The position numbers and the translations under genes were made by a program. Below are positions 47,270 through 58,546 of a stretch of 64,000 nt of DNA, piece by piece. This stretch comes from Molossus alvarezi. Lineage: Eukaryota; Chordata; Mammalia; Chiroptera; Molossidae. The DNA lies in assembly GCA_037176705.1 (NCBI GenBank), contig CM073894.1, positions 29,420,501 to 29,484,500 on the forward strand. Direction: 5' to 3'. Each line of letters starts with the position of its first letter. The first letter of the stretch is position 1. The notes beneath the pieces were generated by a model, which was not told where the DNA came from, did no database searches, and saw nothing but the letters and a program-made list of their open reading frames with translations.

Positions 47270-47440
47270 ATCAATATTTATCTATCTCCTGGCATGTGCC
47301 AGGCTCTGTACTGAGGACACTGTCACAAAGAGCACAGAATTGGTCCCAACACTCAGGGTACACACAGTCTAGAAGGAAACACAGATAATGAACAGATGTG
47401 TTATGGGAGAGTATAACAGGTATTAGTTAAATGAAAGCTC
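47270..47440 (-). repeat. L2 LINE fragment, minus strand
   Basis: 'ctggcatgtgccaggctctgtactgagg', 'acacacagtctagaaggaaac' and 'acagataatgaac' are the complement of the L2 3' region. Confidence 0.65.
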
Positions 47441-47699
47441 AAAACTAAGAGAAGACAGGGGTAGAAAAACAAACATTCGAAAATAACTAACTACCATTGA
47501 AACCAAATGAAAATTACCCATTAAGTGACAGCTAAGAAAGCAGAGAACCCAACAGCAAGGTAGTCAGGAAAGGAGTCAAAGTAGTGGTTGGATGAATCCA
47601 GGTTGTTCCAGAGTGCCTGATGCAAAAGAAAAGTTAACCCTTTAAAAGGGCTCAAACTGTAATAACCAAAGAGCCCAGCTCTTCAGCTGGCCAGTCCTC

Positions 47700-47951
47700 T
47701 CAGTATGTATTTAAGGGATCAACCAAAGTGAGTGGGAGTCCAGGAGGCAGTATCACAGTATCTTGGCTCTGCATGTTTTGCCCTAGTTGAAGTAGGACAC
47801 CAATACCCACTCTGGACAAGAACAGGTCCCAGCTCTCTGAGGGGAAGGAATGGTACACATAGAGGAAGATGGCCAAGCTGTTAGCGTTCTTAAGCAGGCT
47901 TAAAACAAGGTTCCAGGTCCACAAGGGACCTGCAATACAAAAAGGAACCAC
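47700..47951 (-). other. Minus-strand open frame behind a good acceptor, unidentified
   Basis: On the minus strand 'cctttttgtattgcag' resembles an acceptor and is followed by an open frame of about 76 codons (GPLWTWNLVLSLLKNANSLA at its start) ending at TGA. No family is recognised, no donor is needed if terminal, and chance is a fair explanation. Confidence 0.2.
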
Positions 47952-48061
47952 GCAAGTAACAGATTAACTCTACAGACTATTTAACACTTACTAAAGAAAG
48001 GCTATGGGATTGCTTCACTGGTTACTTTTAAAAAATAAACAGTCAAAAAGAGCTGTCATCT

Positions 48062-48278
48062 TTTTTTTTTTTTTCTTTTTATCCTCACCCGAGGACCCTT
48101 TTCCGTTTCTTGTTTGGATAGAGTGGGAGGGAGGGAGAGAGAGAGAAACATCAACGTGAAAGGGACACATCGAGTGGTTGCCACCCGCACGACCCATCCA
48201 GGGCTGGGGACAAACTGAAACCGAGGTACGTGCCCTTAGCGGGAACTGAACCCCGGTCTCTCTGGACCGCAGGCCGAA
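48062..48278 (-). mobile_element. 5'-truncated VES SINE, minus strand, with target duplication
   Basis: The tail (T run and 'atcctcacccgaggaccc') and body are present, but the minus-strand start is inside the head at 'tcggcctgcggtcc', so about 40 bases including the A box are missing. The duplication agctgtcatct (48051-48061 and 48279-48289) directly abuts the truncated end, so the truncation arose at insertion. Confidence 0.91.
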
Positions 48279-48444
48279 AGCTGTCATCTATTTAAATGAC
48301 TTAAGTATGACCATCACGTATGGGAGAAAAGGACTAGATATTCTTCCTATTTCTTAATAGTCTGATTCTATATTCTGATTCCATCTAAACCTATGTTGCT
48401 GTATTCTAGACACCTCACACATACTTCATTAAGATGTTTATGCC

Positions 48445-48653
48445 AGCCCGGCTGGTGTGGCTCAGTGGATTGAGTGTCGTCCCATGAACTGAAAGGTCCC
48501 AGTTCGATTCACCATCAGGGCACATGCCCAGGTTTCAGGCTCAATCCTCAGTAGGGGGTGTGCAGAAAGCAGCCAACTGATTTTTCTCTCACAAAGATGT
48601 TTCTCTCTCCCCGCCCCTTTCTCTCTCTAAAAAAATCAATTAAAAAAAAAAAA
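48445..48653 (+). mobile_element. Older VES-type SINE
   Basis: Head AGCCCGGCTGGTGTGGCTCAG, 'agttcgattcaccatcaggg', 'cctcagtagggggtgtgcag', tail 'aaaaaaatcaatt' and A13. Duplications aagatgtttatgcc (48431-48444) and aagaggtttatgcc (48654-48667). Confidence 0.9.
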
Positions 48654-48669
48654 AAGAGGTTTATGCCAT

Positions 48670-49453
48670 ATAATTCAAAACTCCTAATGAGTACAGTATT
48701 TTTAAAAATGAAAATCTCATAGTCAAACTGGGTTCATGCCAAGGGTACAGTGAAACAATAAATGTTGAAGGTGTCAGAATAATTCCAGATTCCACCTCCT
48801 GAAAAGGATGGGAGTCTTAAAGTATTTTCAATCTTAAAAATCAATTTAAGAACGGAGTAGAAGGGAAAATACCGGCAGTGGGTGGGCTGGGCGGATTAGG
48901 ACTGACATAAGAACCAGCAATGTTAGATATATAATTACTTGCTCCCTATAAATTAAATACTATCTTACTCTACTGTTCAACTGTTTGCAGTAATAGTGTC
49001 AGTAGAACTAAAAATGCATGTAGTCCAAAGATGTTGTTCCTGTGAAGGCTATTATTTCTATGACAACATATTCAAATAGGAATCACTCTATGGAATCGGT
49101 CCTGCACTTGCCCAAACATTATTTGCCAAAGCTATGCAATGGGTGGAGTGGTGGTACTTTCCCAAAGAATACTTGGCAATTTTCCTGTTAATTTTTTAAA
49201 ATAAGCAAAACATGCTAATCTACTAAAAAGGATGCTTGACAATTTTCCTCAATTTTTTAAATAAACAAACATGCTATTCTGATTTATTAAAGAAAGGTGG
49301 TAAGACTTAGAGAAAAAGAAAATACAGTGGGTTCATTGGGCTTTTTATTGTTGTTGTTATCAGTATCAGCAACATGAAGCACGACATATCAAACCCAGCC
49401 TCAAAAACTGTGAAATATCAATCCAGGACAGTTTACCAAAATAGTCTAAACTC
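48670..49453. other. Unassigned AT-rich DNA with a local duplication
   Basis: The phrase 'cttggcaattttcctgttaattttttaaaataagcaaaacatgcta' (49,150-49,215) is nearly repeated at 49,232-49,275 ('cttgacaattttcctcaattttttaaataaacaaacatgcta'), a diverged tandem copy about 75 bp apart. No gene. Confidence 0.5.
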
Positions 49454-49470
49454 CCAAAGTCATGTTTCTT

Positions 49471-49652
49471 TTTTATTTGTATTTTTCAGAGAGAAAAGGA
49501 GATAGAAGAGAAAGAGAGAAACATCAATTTGTTGTTCCATTTATTTATGCATTCATTGGTTGATTCTTGTATGTGCCTTGACTAGGAATGGAACCCACAA
49601 CTTTGGTGTACCAGAACAATGCTCTAACCAACTGAGCTATTGGGCCAGGGCC
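49471..49652 (-). mobile_element. tRNA-derived bat SINE, minus strand
   Basis: On the minus strand it starts GGCCCTGGCCCAATAGCTCAG and carries 'acatacaagaatcaaccaatg', the subfamily with 'aataaatggaacaacaaatt'. Duplications ccaaagtcatgtttctt (49454-49470) and ccaaagccatgtttctt (49653-49669), 17 bp with one mismatch. Confidence 0.92.
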
Positions 49653-49669
49653 CCAAAGCCATGTTTCTT

Positions 49670-51280
49670 ACAAAGATCTATATGGTAAAAATGATATATT
49701 TATAATGTGAAACCTAGGCTTTAAAATGGCTCTACGGTAACAATTACGGCCAGCCAATTAATGGCTGTCAAACTTCGCTCCAGTGAAAAAGTCATGGTAT
49801 TTTAGCTTGACTGAGGTGTTCTATCAAAAAATTTAAGTAATGGTGTCCTTTCCCAATTTCACAGTGAGTAACATATGTTAAAGAACAAAATTCTCAATGT
49901 TGAATCTTTCCCCCCAGTTTTTCCAATAAATTTGATGCTTCCTATCTTTCAATACTGGAATTCAGCCTAAAAGAGTATCTATCTGATTCACACAAAAACA
50001 GAAATGAAATATTTCAGATTTATAATATAATATTTCATGACTTCCAGGAGGACACTCTGTTATGGTCTTAAAGCTTGGTTAAATTCAAGACCACAAGTAT
50101 TTACAGAGTATCCACTACACTTGACACAAGGCATACACAGATAAGACATGGTCCATCTTTCATGAAGCCCCCACCAGGAAAAGTACACACAAGCCAAAAA
50201 GTATTTACTAAATGCCTACACAAAAAATTGGGGTGTAGAAGGTGCAAAGAGGTCACCCCACGGCAGCAAGGGCTGCAGGACTTCTGCATTTGAGGACCAA
50301 TAAGTGATGCTGGAATTCGATTACTACATGTGTATAGGACCTTTATTCTTAATTAATATCAAGGTTATAAGCACCACAACAGTGAAACTCTTGAAATACC
50401 AATCTCCTAGGACTGACATAAACTATCAGAATCAAGAATATGAGTAAACATTCTTGAAATAAAAATAATTACTAAATTCAAACTAACTGGAAAATACTGT
50501 TTCAAATGATAGACTGTAAACATTTCTTAACAATAAATAATGTGTATCATTTGCTTCTAATGGGTCCAAATCACAAATTAAGGCAATTACTCAAAACAGG
50601 GAGAAAAAGTAAAAATTAAGTAATTACTTGGCTATTTGTAAGATACCATAATCAAAACAAATTTTTGTACAAGAATATCCATTGGAGAGGTCTGAATTAT
50701 CTACTTAAGTATCTAGTTAATTAAGTCTTTGGCTCCTGTTAAATCTCTTCAAGAAAGTTTCTCTGATTAATGTCTTTCTGTAAAATAATGGGATTGGATT
50801 AAACTGCCGAAGTTCTTACAAAAAGAAAATTCTGTACTTCTGTGGTCCTTAAGATTAATGTCAAAGCAGTTTCAAAAAGAGAGTAAAAAACCTCATCTTA
50901 ATTTCTCAAATTGACAATGCCATAAAATTCAGTTTCCTACCTTATCTCAGTATCATGCTTCAGATTTTACCTATTCAGTTTTCAACTTTGTCAAAGAAAG
51001 TTTCATGAATTGAAATGTACTCTTCCAACCCTCAATACTAAAACTGTTCCATTACATATAAAATGCTAAGGAAAATATAAAATCACAGGGAGTGGGAGCT
51101 GAGAAAAATCTATTCCACTTTAGACCTGGAAGGCACTGGTTAACATTCAATAGTGCACTTGGTATGTGGGTTCCTACACGCAACTCCTGCCATGCTTTAA
51201 GCTTAAGGTTAAACAGGTTACCAGAAGCCCAATAAAATGGCTTTATTGAATTATACCAGCCTCCTTTTCAGCAGCTCCTT
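49670..51280. other. Unassigned AT-rich DNA left of the CpG island
   Basis: No repeat or clear exon recognised. A 72-codon plus frame and a 62-codon minus frame overlap at 50,075-50,293 without motifs. Confidence 0.4.
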
Positions 51281-51283
51281 TAC

Positions 51284-51416
51284 CTGACCACCATGTTGAG
51301 CTCTAACTTCAGGGGTAACACCAAAGAACCAAAGACGCGCCACGGCACACGGGGGCTGCATTCTGAAATCCACCTCTCGTGGAAACTCGCCATCAACGCA
51401 CGTTTTCCATTTGAAA
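51284..51416 (-). other. Candidate 133-nt minus-strand exon next to the CpG island
   Basis: On the minus strand 'cctccacctgtatcag' could serve as acceptor and CAG|GTAAAG at 51,284 as donor. The segment is locally CpG-rich compared with the DNA further left. It contains an ATG at 51,393 with a 36-codon open run to the donor (MASFHERWISECSPRV...), and another frame is open throughout. No protein is recognised and the assignment rests on signals only. Confidence 0.25.
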
Positions 51417-52177
51417 CTGATACAGGTGGAGGAAAATGTGTAAAGCCCCCTCTCTGAACCTCCAGTCACTGCCTCAAGGCGCTAATTTAAGAATTATCTC
51501 AAAGATAATCTAATACAGTAGTTTTCAGAAGACTCTAAAAGTTGCATTTGGGAGAGGAAAAAAGCAGCCCTCGGGACTAAAGGTTAAATGAATCTATTGA
51601 GCACATGGATGGATTTACACGACTTAAGCTCAGAGAGCCTTCCACCGAACGGACAGACTGGATCCTCGCTGCACGGATTCTGGGAGGGCAGAGTGAGGTC
51701 TTCGGGCTGCAGACCCGGGGGAGGCAGACCCGGGGGAGGCAGGCGCTGGTGAGGTCAGAAAAGTAAGCGTATAATGGGGCCACGCGCAAAGGTCCCTCCA
51801 GGAAGAGCTGGGGGCGCGCGCCGCGAGGGACGATCGGCCCGGCGGCGTCGTGGTCTGCGAGGAGCCACTCAGGCCGAGCGGGAACCCGGCCTCCCTTCCC
51901 GCGCGCGAGGGTGACGCGCCCCACCCGCCCTTCGCGGGCAGCGCGAGGGCGACAGCGCCCCGAACCGCGGGAAGCCGGCACGCAGGACGTGCAGGACCCA
52001 GAAAATGAAATCAGAAAACAGCCAGGGCGCAGGGGGGCTGCAGCGTGTGCCCTCTCGGGGCGCGGAACCGATGGCAGCACAGGGAGCGCAGCGCGTGCGC
52101 CCGGGAAGCGCGCCGCCCGCGCGGCCCTCAGCTCCGCCCCCATCCCCCCTCCACCCGGCTCCCCACACCACCACCAC

Positions 52178-52203
52178 GGCCGCCGCCGCCGCCGCCGCCG
52201 CTG
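52178..52203 (+). repeat. (GCC)7 trinucleotide run in the CpG island
   Basis: Seven GCC units followed by GCT, preceded by CCACCACCACGGCC. If transcription is leftward the RNA would carry CGG units. By the exon model proposed here they lie just inside intron 1. Confidence 0.9.
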
Positions 52204-52320
52204 TCCCTCAGGGAACTCCGCGCCGCGCGGCCCCGCGAGGCGGGCGTCGGAGAGGGGAGGGGCCGCGCTCCCCGCCTCCCCCACCGGCCCGCGCAGCTCC
52301 CCAGCCCGGAGCCTACTCAC

Positions 52321-52480
52321 CACCTCCTCCTCCTTCTACTCCTCCTCCTCCTCGTCGACTCTCCCTCCTGGCCACCGGCGCGGCCCAGCCGGCGACGCAC
52401 TGACGCCGTGCCCCTCCCCCGCGGTCGCCGCCACCGCCCCTCCCGGCCCTCGGCCGCAGCGGCCTCGGGGCGCTTCAGGC
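52321..52480 (-). other. Probable untranslated first exon of a leftward gene
   Basis: On the minus strand the sequence downstream of the GC boxes runs into a purine-rich segment (gaggaggaggaggagtagaa, then gaggaggaggtg) ending at a consensus donor GTGAGT (52,315-52,320). No ATG occurs between the likely start and the donor, so it would be 5' untranslated. The 5' end at about 52,480 is a guess from the GC boxes at 52,494-52,527. I do not know the gene; its coding exons would lie to the left, possibly beyond the window. Confidence 0.5.
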
Positions 52481-53059
52481 GCAGGCCCCACCCCCAAGCC
52501 CGCCCACGTCCTGTAGACTCCGCCCCCTGCGCGGCCGGACGCTGCGGGCGCTGGGTCCCTGACTCCGCCTTCGCTCCCGCCCGCGGCCAGCGCTCCTCTC
52601 CACCTGCCCACTCTGAGGGCCTTGCTTCGCCTCCCCACCCCGCATGCCCTTTCCCGTCTCTCGTCGGCAGCCCGGTCTGCCCCTCCAGCTTTCCTGTACC
52701 TTCCCCACCCCCCTAGGCTTCTTGAAAGCTCGCACTGGAGCCCTCTCTTGCCTGTTGGGAGGTCTTCGCTGCTCACTAGGTCAGGCTCGGCTTCCTCCTG
52801 CAGTGTCCCTCCGGCCCCCCTCTCCACATCCCGGCTCCTCTCCCTGGCCTGCTGCAGCCTCGGGCCCCGGCTCCTCCCTGCCACCTCCACCCGCCGCGGA
52901 GCTCGCAGCCCCCGGCGCCTGCCTCGCCGACGCGTCCCAGTTTCCCTCCTTGCGGGCCCCTCTGGAACCCCCTTAGCAGGCGCACGCCTGCCTTACCTAC
53001 ACGGTGCGCGTCCCGTGGGTTCTGACTGCTCCTCACACTTCCCGTGCAGTTCGAGTGCT

Positions 53060-53925
53060 GGAGAACTGCATGTGCTCGGTCCCACTCGGAAGAGGAGACG
53101 CACTCAGTCATTTAACATCACAAAGCAAAGCGATAACAGGGGTGACCATCATTGACCTACATAATTCTATCTATGCATTCTCTTCATTGACACATTTCAA
53201 GGAATGGATGTTTCTGTTGGGGCTTACGAATCACAAATTTTGAATGTTTTTTTTTCCCCCTGCAACGTAACCTCACTTTAGCTCTTTTATTTAGAAAATG
53301 CAGTCAGTAGAAACAGCACCGGGACCTTTTAGGTCTCTTGTTTTCTTAACTATAAAGTGAGGAGTTTGTCTTTTCTAGGATTCTGAATTAAAGGATTTTG
53401 TATTTGGAATGAGGTTGTGGGTTAAATGAGTCTAGAGAAGGCAAAACCTGCTAATGTAACTGGAAGTGTGGGGATCTAATTTTTTTAAACTGCAACTTGG
53501 CAGAGTTAGGCTGTGATGTGGACATGAGTTAACATACCAAAATAAAGGAAACTGATTAGGCCTTTGGAGTTACATTCACAAGTTGCTTTAAATTATGTGA
53601 GTAGACATTATTATCCTTAAATTGAAGAGTTAAAACTCTTTCATTCTAAACAAAAATCTAGGCTCTATATGGACCTTCAAAGTTTAAAACCACTGTGAAT
53701 TGAACAACAGCATTACAAGCGCTTGAAAGCCTAATAAACCATCTGTCCCTCCACTTTAACACAAATTGGGAAAAAGAAAAGTGTAAATGCCAAAAGCTGA
53801 AAGCAAGAGTTTCCAACTACACACAAAACTTATAAATCTTATCCCAAAGAACAAATATATGAAAAACTCTAAAGACTATAGCACCTATTTCATTGATTTG
53901 GAATCAGAATAATAGAATTTTATAA
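53060..53925. other. Unassigned AT-rich DNA right of the CpG island
   Basis: No repeat or exon recognised. A donor-like GTAAGG on the minus strand at 52,991-52,996 could serve an alternative upstream first exon, but nothing else supports one. Confidence 0.4.
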
Positions 53926-54085
53926 TTGAATTATCTAGTCCTTAATATCATCTGGAGTCTAATCTTCTCATTTTACAGATGAAGAACTAACTCCCAGAGA
54001 GGGTAAATTGCTTGCTCGATATTACCCAGACTAATTGGCAACAAAGCCAGGACTGAAGCTCAGATCTCATCTCACATACCTGCCA
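53925..54085 (-). repeat. MIR SINE fragment, minus strand
   Basis: 'cttctcattttacagatgaagaac' then 'cagagagggtaaattgcttgc' and 'agccaggactgaagctcag', a MIR complement. Confidence 0.75.
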
Positions 54086-54413
54086 ACATCTGGCTTATAC
54101 TTACCCGTTACAGTTATTCAACATCAGAAGTCTTTGATTTTGCAGCTTTGCCTACATGGTCTGAGTGATGTATGAAACTGAACTTGGCATTAGCTAGGTA
54201 GGTATTGCTGTCAGAGGCCATTTTGTCCCACTGGTTTCAAGGATTCCTGTTGCACAAGCCCCATTTCACCCGGTCAGGGTTCATCTTCATAATCCAGGCA
54301 ATTTTGGCCAGGCCTCCGGAGCCATGTCCCAACCCAGTACATTTATCCTAGGAGGTGCCAGGAGCTGTGTATGGTTATAAGAATTGTGAAGTCTTTGTTG
54401 TGAAGAACATTAC

Positions 54414-54432
54414 GGGGGGGGGGGGGGGGGGG
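54414..54432 (+). repeat. Homopolymer of 19 G
   Basis: An uninterrupted run of 19 guanines follows 'gaacattac' and precedes 'atatgaaac'. Confidence 0.95.
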
Positions 54433-55280
54433 ATATGAAACATAAGATGATAACTCACCATTAATAACCAAGGATTCAATGGTAAAATTCACATCTTCAG
54501 GTAGAAGTTACCCATGTAAATGACGGGAAGACTTCCTAAATGGACAAAAAAGGAAGTGTGGAATTTGGATGAATTGATCAGGAAAAGGTAAAGGAAATTG
54601 CTTGAACAGAGGCACAGAGAAGAAAATGAGTGAACTAAAAATGGAAAAGGATTAGTAGATCACATGAATTAAAAACAAGAGGTTTAGTTTAGAAACTGTA
54701 GAAAACCAGGTTGAAATGATAGGATAGAACCATTGACACAGGGCTTGAATGTTAGCCTTAAATTTAAACTTAACCTAATAGAAAATCATTCAGGTTGGGT
54801 TTGGCAGGGGAAGAGGGATACAGACAAAACAGGAGACCATAACCTTGTTCAGTTCTGAAGTAGTAACTTCTCATTAAAAAGAAATGTTAGACATAAATGC
54901 TGGTAAGGAAAAAAGATGTGAGTATGTATAGGGATCAAAGAAGAGTAAGAAGTCCAAAGTGACTTTAGGATTGTAGCAAAATTCAGTAACAGTGTCTGTA
55001 GTAGACCTGAGTACCTTAGCCTTGCAAGATGATCAGCTCTCAAAAGATATAGCCTATTGATTGCTAGAGAAGGAAGCTAGAAATTTCCCCAAGGTATACC
55101 CTCCTATTCATCACATCTTCATTCTAAAAAACTGTAGTTTGCTACTCAGATTGAATTAGAAGGTAAGAAAAAAAGCTCTCACTCTGTCATGGGCCCTGTG
55201 CTAGTGTTCTATGGTCGACCTATTTTTATTTCCGTTACAGCCCTACTGATGTAAAAGTGTTCAGTGGTGCAGTATATAAT
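54433..55280. other. Unassigned AT-rich DNA
   Basis: Wording such as 'taggatagaaccattgacacagggcttgaatg' and 'aggttgggtttggcaggggaag' may be an old L2-like antisense copy, but too diverged to call. Confidence 0.35.
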
Positions 55281-56225
55281 GTATATAATGGAAATAAACC
55301 AGTAAGTGTTTGTTAAATACATACCAAATGCTGCTTAGCATTCTGCTAGGCCTGAAGGGCTGGAAAAGTATAACAAGGGCCTCTGCCTTCCAGAAGCTTA
55401 TAATCTGGTTGGAAAAAAAGGTCAATGCAGCTGACACCATAGAGAATAAATTCCATAGACAGAACAACCTGTAAAGTGTGCCAATACATAAATCATGAGG
55501 AATAAGGTTGAATGGAATGGAAATGGTATGATCTGTAGTGTATTCCATAAGTCTTTAATCACAGTCCTAAGCTCCTGCTCTCGTGGTGCATACATTCCAT
55601 TTGGGAGAGACAGAGGAACAAATAAATACACAACTATCAAATAGTAATCTTTGCTCTGAAGAAAATAAACCATGAGGGTTTCAAAATGATTATCTGGAGA
55701 GTAAGCTAGACCTTTCTGAGGAACATTTAAACAATGACTTGAATGAAAGGAACACCAGTCATGAGATGATCTGGAGTCTGGAGAAGAGTGGTTCAGGTAG
55801 AGAGTAAACTAGTACAAAGCCCTAAGGAAGGGTCAAGCTTAGTGAGTTACAGACTGGGAAAGGCAAGTGTTTCTGAAGTGTAAAGAGCCAGGAGAAAAGC
55901 AAAGGATATGTATAAAACAGGAGAGGTAAGGCCTTGTAGATAAGAAGGGATTTTAACGTCAGGTTAAAGTATACATATTTGGAAGATTCATCACTCTGGC
56001 ATTCTGGATTAGAGGAGGGAGGAATTGGGATCTGGAAGACCAGATGGAAGCCTGTGTGATCATCTGGTCAGGGGGTGATGTGAGGTAGACAAGGTTAGTG
56101 GCAAAGTTAGCAAAAAAGAGAAAAATGTCAAGGGGATCAAGTATTGGGTATTTTATGAGGGGTGGTAGGAGGTGTTGCTTGGGGAGAGTCCACAGTGTCA
56201 AATGCAGAAAAAAAGGTCAAGTAGA
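55280..56225 (-). repeat. L2 LINE fragment, minus strand
   Basis: The complement of L2 is read in order: 'cagtaagtgtttgttaaatac', 'tctgccttccagaagcttataatctggttgg', 'agctagacctttctgaggaac', 'agtggttcaggtagagag' and 'gtaaggccttgtagataag'. About 0.9 kb, with local insertions. A second 'cctgctctcgtggtgcatacattccatttgggagagacag' at 55,573-55,612 repeats the 'gagcttacattctagtgggagagacag' section, so two L2 copies may be overlaid. Confidence 0.75.
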
Positions 56226-58540
56226 ATAAACATTAAGTAAAAGTACAGTTAAGAAAATGTCACATGTGACCTCCAAGAGAAGAATTTCCATGGGGCAGCA
56301 TGATAAGAAATAAGGAAATGGAGACATTTGTAAGTATCTGTACAACTCAAAATGTACAAAGCATATATACATGTTATTTACCTTCGAAGGCCATTTGTAT
56401 GTTTAATACTATTTAATTTTTAAAACCTTTTAAACATTCTCAGCCAGGTCTAAATATATGTCTTTGTCCTGAAGGGAGAACAAACTTATAGAAACATATC
56501 TTATGTGTTTTTCTGGGCCAAAAATCAGTCACATCAATGACTCCCTGCTCTAAAAGCAAGCACAGAAAGGTCACTATTACTCCTAGGATATGGCAAGAGT
56601 CTAACAGTAGAAATACTAAGGTAGCACCATACAGGTTATGGTACCTTTACTGCCACCTTTCAGGACTAAGCCATGTGGTCTGTGGGTATTACCCTGAGCA
56701 TATCACATAATCTTCCTAAACTCCAGGTTTTGATTAGTTAGGAAGAAAAATCTCTTAGATTTTGGCTTATAGGCATACAGGTTAGCACTTCTGTAAAAAA
56801 ACAAACAAATCTCTCTCTGAGAGATCCACATGAACAACTATGACTCCAAGGGGTACTTTTGCAAAGTCTTTCCTAAAGGACAGCTCGGTTGAACTAGATG
56901 TTCTTTTGCTCAACAAATTGCAAGACAATTAACGAGTACTTTTCTTTTCCTGGAAACAAGCTGGACTAATTTGGCAGTGAGAATGGAAGGAGAAACTTTA
57001 GTCCCCTCCACGTGGAGCCACACAGCTTGCACATCTCAAGGAAATCAAGCCTGACTCTGGCTAAGCTGTGTCCACACGTGCATGTGCGCGCCTTCTCCCA
57101 ATCTTCTGACGTAGGTGGGAAAAGTGTGTTAATTTGTTAGGTGTTATTGAGAAATGCAATGCTATTAGCACTCTTTTTTTCATTTGAAATTTACTTCATT
57201 TTGGGGACCACTGGGAGCAGTTCATCTCTTGGGATGGTTTGGAAAGCTTCATTAAATCCAATGAAGGAAAAAGAAGTGTAAATTATTCTAAAAATAATCA
57301 TGAAATTTACTATGTTTAATTTGCTGGCCTAAATGCTTCTCGAGTCAATAGTGACCAAAGATTCCCAGCATTAATGAACAATTACCATATTGCTGAAATC
57401 AACACCATATATAACCTGAAAAGCCTTCTTGTTTTTGGTGCCAAAGAGGCCAAAAACATCAGTAGTCCAGGAAGCATAAAATGTACTCTCTGTTGATGGA
57501 ATGGTCTCTTTAAATTGGGGTATAGCTATTCCAACACTGTAACGAGGGAATTTGCTTTATCATTGTTACCTTCTGGCCCAGAGACAGAAGCGTTTTATAC
57601 TGTGGTTCATCCTGTAGCTTTTATCAAGGATAAATTCGTGTTTTTGTTTAAAAACAAAGAAAGCCTACATAATCTCTCTTCGTGATTAGCCCTTCCAGTA
57701 ATTATCTGTTGCTTGGAATCAGTGTCAGCCAACCAAGTTCAGATGGCAAAAAAAAAAAAAAATGTTTGATGTGCAGTGATGTGATTGAGAAGACTGTGTG
57801 CATGGAAGGTACAGCTATGCGCATACAGAGAACATATTTATCTAATTTGACTGCCAGTGATTTAATTAATGTTTGTCAAGCACTTTGAACATGAAAAGAA
57901 CTATCTGAAAGCTGAGAGCTATTACTCATAATCATTTTTCCTATTTGTTGAACTAAAATTAACATACAAATGTGATACTCTTATGGTATCTTTGAGAGAT
58001 ATGCTCCTTTTCTAACTAACCCATTGGACTACACTTTAAGAAAGCCTCATTAAAACTTCAAGGCTCTGGCTTCTGAAAGTAAAGCTTCAAGCATCCATCA
58101 GTAGATTTTGAAGCATACAACAGTGACAGCTTGAGGAAGTGTATGCACCTGTTTATTGAGAAGATGTTAACAGGGGCAAATCTAAAATGAGAATGTATAC
58201 CGCAACCTGATTTTCAAGACGTTTTTGTGCATGCCTACCCTTAAAATTACCCCATGTTATCTATTTTTTTTTCCTTCTAATTTTCTCTCCAAAGAATAAC
58301 AACTGATGAGTGTGAAGCCTTAGTAACAATCTGAGAGGAAAAAAAATAATGGAAAGACCACATTTTAGAGCTCAAAGGAGAGCACACATGATGTTTTCCT
58401 TTATTGCTTTTTCTCCAAGTCAAGTACAAGAGCAGGTGACAAAACAAAACTTAAGGAGAACCTAAGGAGCCTGGGCAAAGGACCTGATTTAACATGATTC
58501 TCCATAGAGAGGTTTTAGCAGCACTGCATTCATACCTATG
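56225..58540. other. Unassigned DNA
   Basis: No repeats or exons recognised. A CRE-like TGACGTAG occurs at about 57,108-57,115 with no promoter context. Confidence 0.4.
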
Positions 58541-58546
58541 AGGGGT

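Larger units (their letters stand above)
51690..53060. promoter_or_regulatory. CpG island, housekeeping-type promoter region
   Basis: CpG density rises abruptly here (for example the runs around 51,815-51,855 and 52,100-52,130) against a CpG-poor surround. GC boxes are visible at 52,494-52,503 (CCCGCCC) and 52,517-52,527 (CTCCGCCCC), and an NRF1-like GCGCGTGCGC at 52,091-52,100. No TATA box is evident. CpG islands of this size usually mark transcription starts. The exon evidence favours leftward (minus) transcription, but bidirectional activity cannot be excluded. Confidence 0.92.

Noticed and set aside
51577..52890. Long open frames in the CpG island (248 and 184 codons on the minus strand, 201 and 223 codons on the plus strand)
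   Set aside because: They overlap on several frames and both strands, are made of Pro, Arg, Ala and Gly as GC-rich DNA dictates, and lack any domain. They are compositional.
54100..54330. Protein-like minus-strand stretch with phrases such as KIAWIMKMNPDRVKWGL followed by a stop and further open codons
   Set aside because: I could not link it to any family, it has an internal stop, no splice signals or poly(A), and runs of this length arise by chance. Worth a BLASTP but not annotated.
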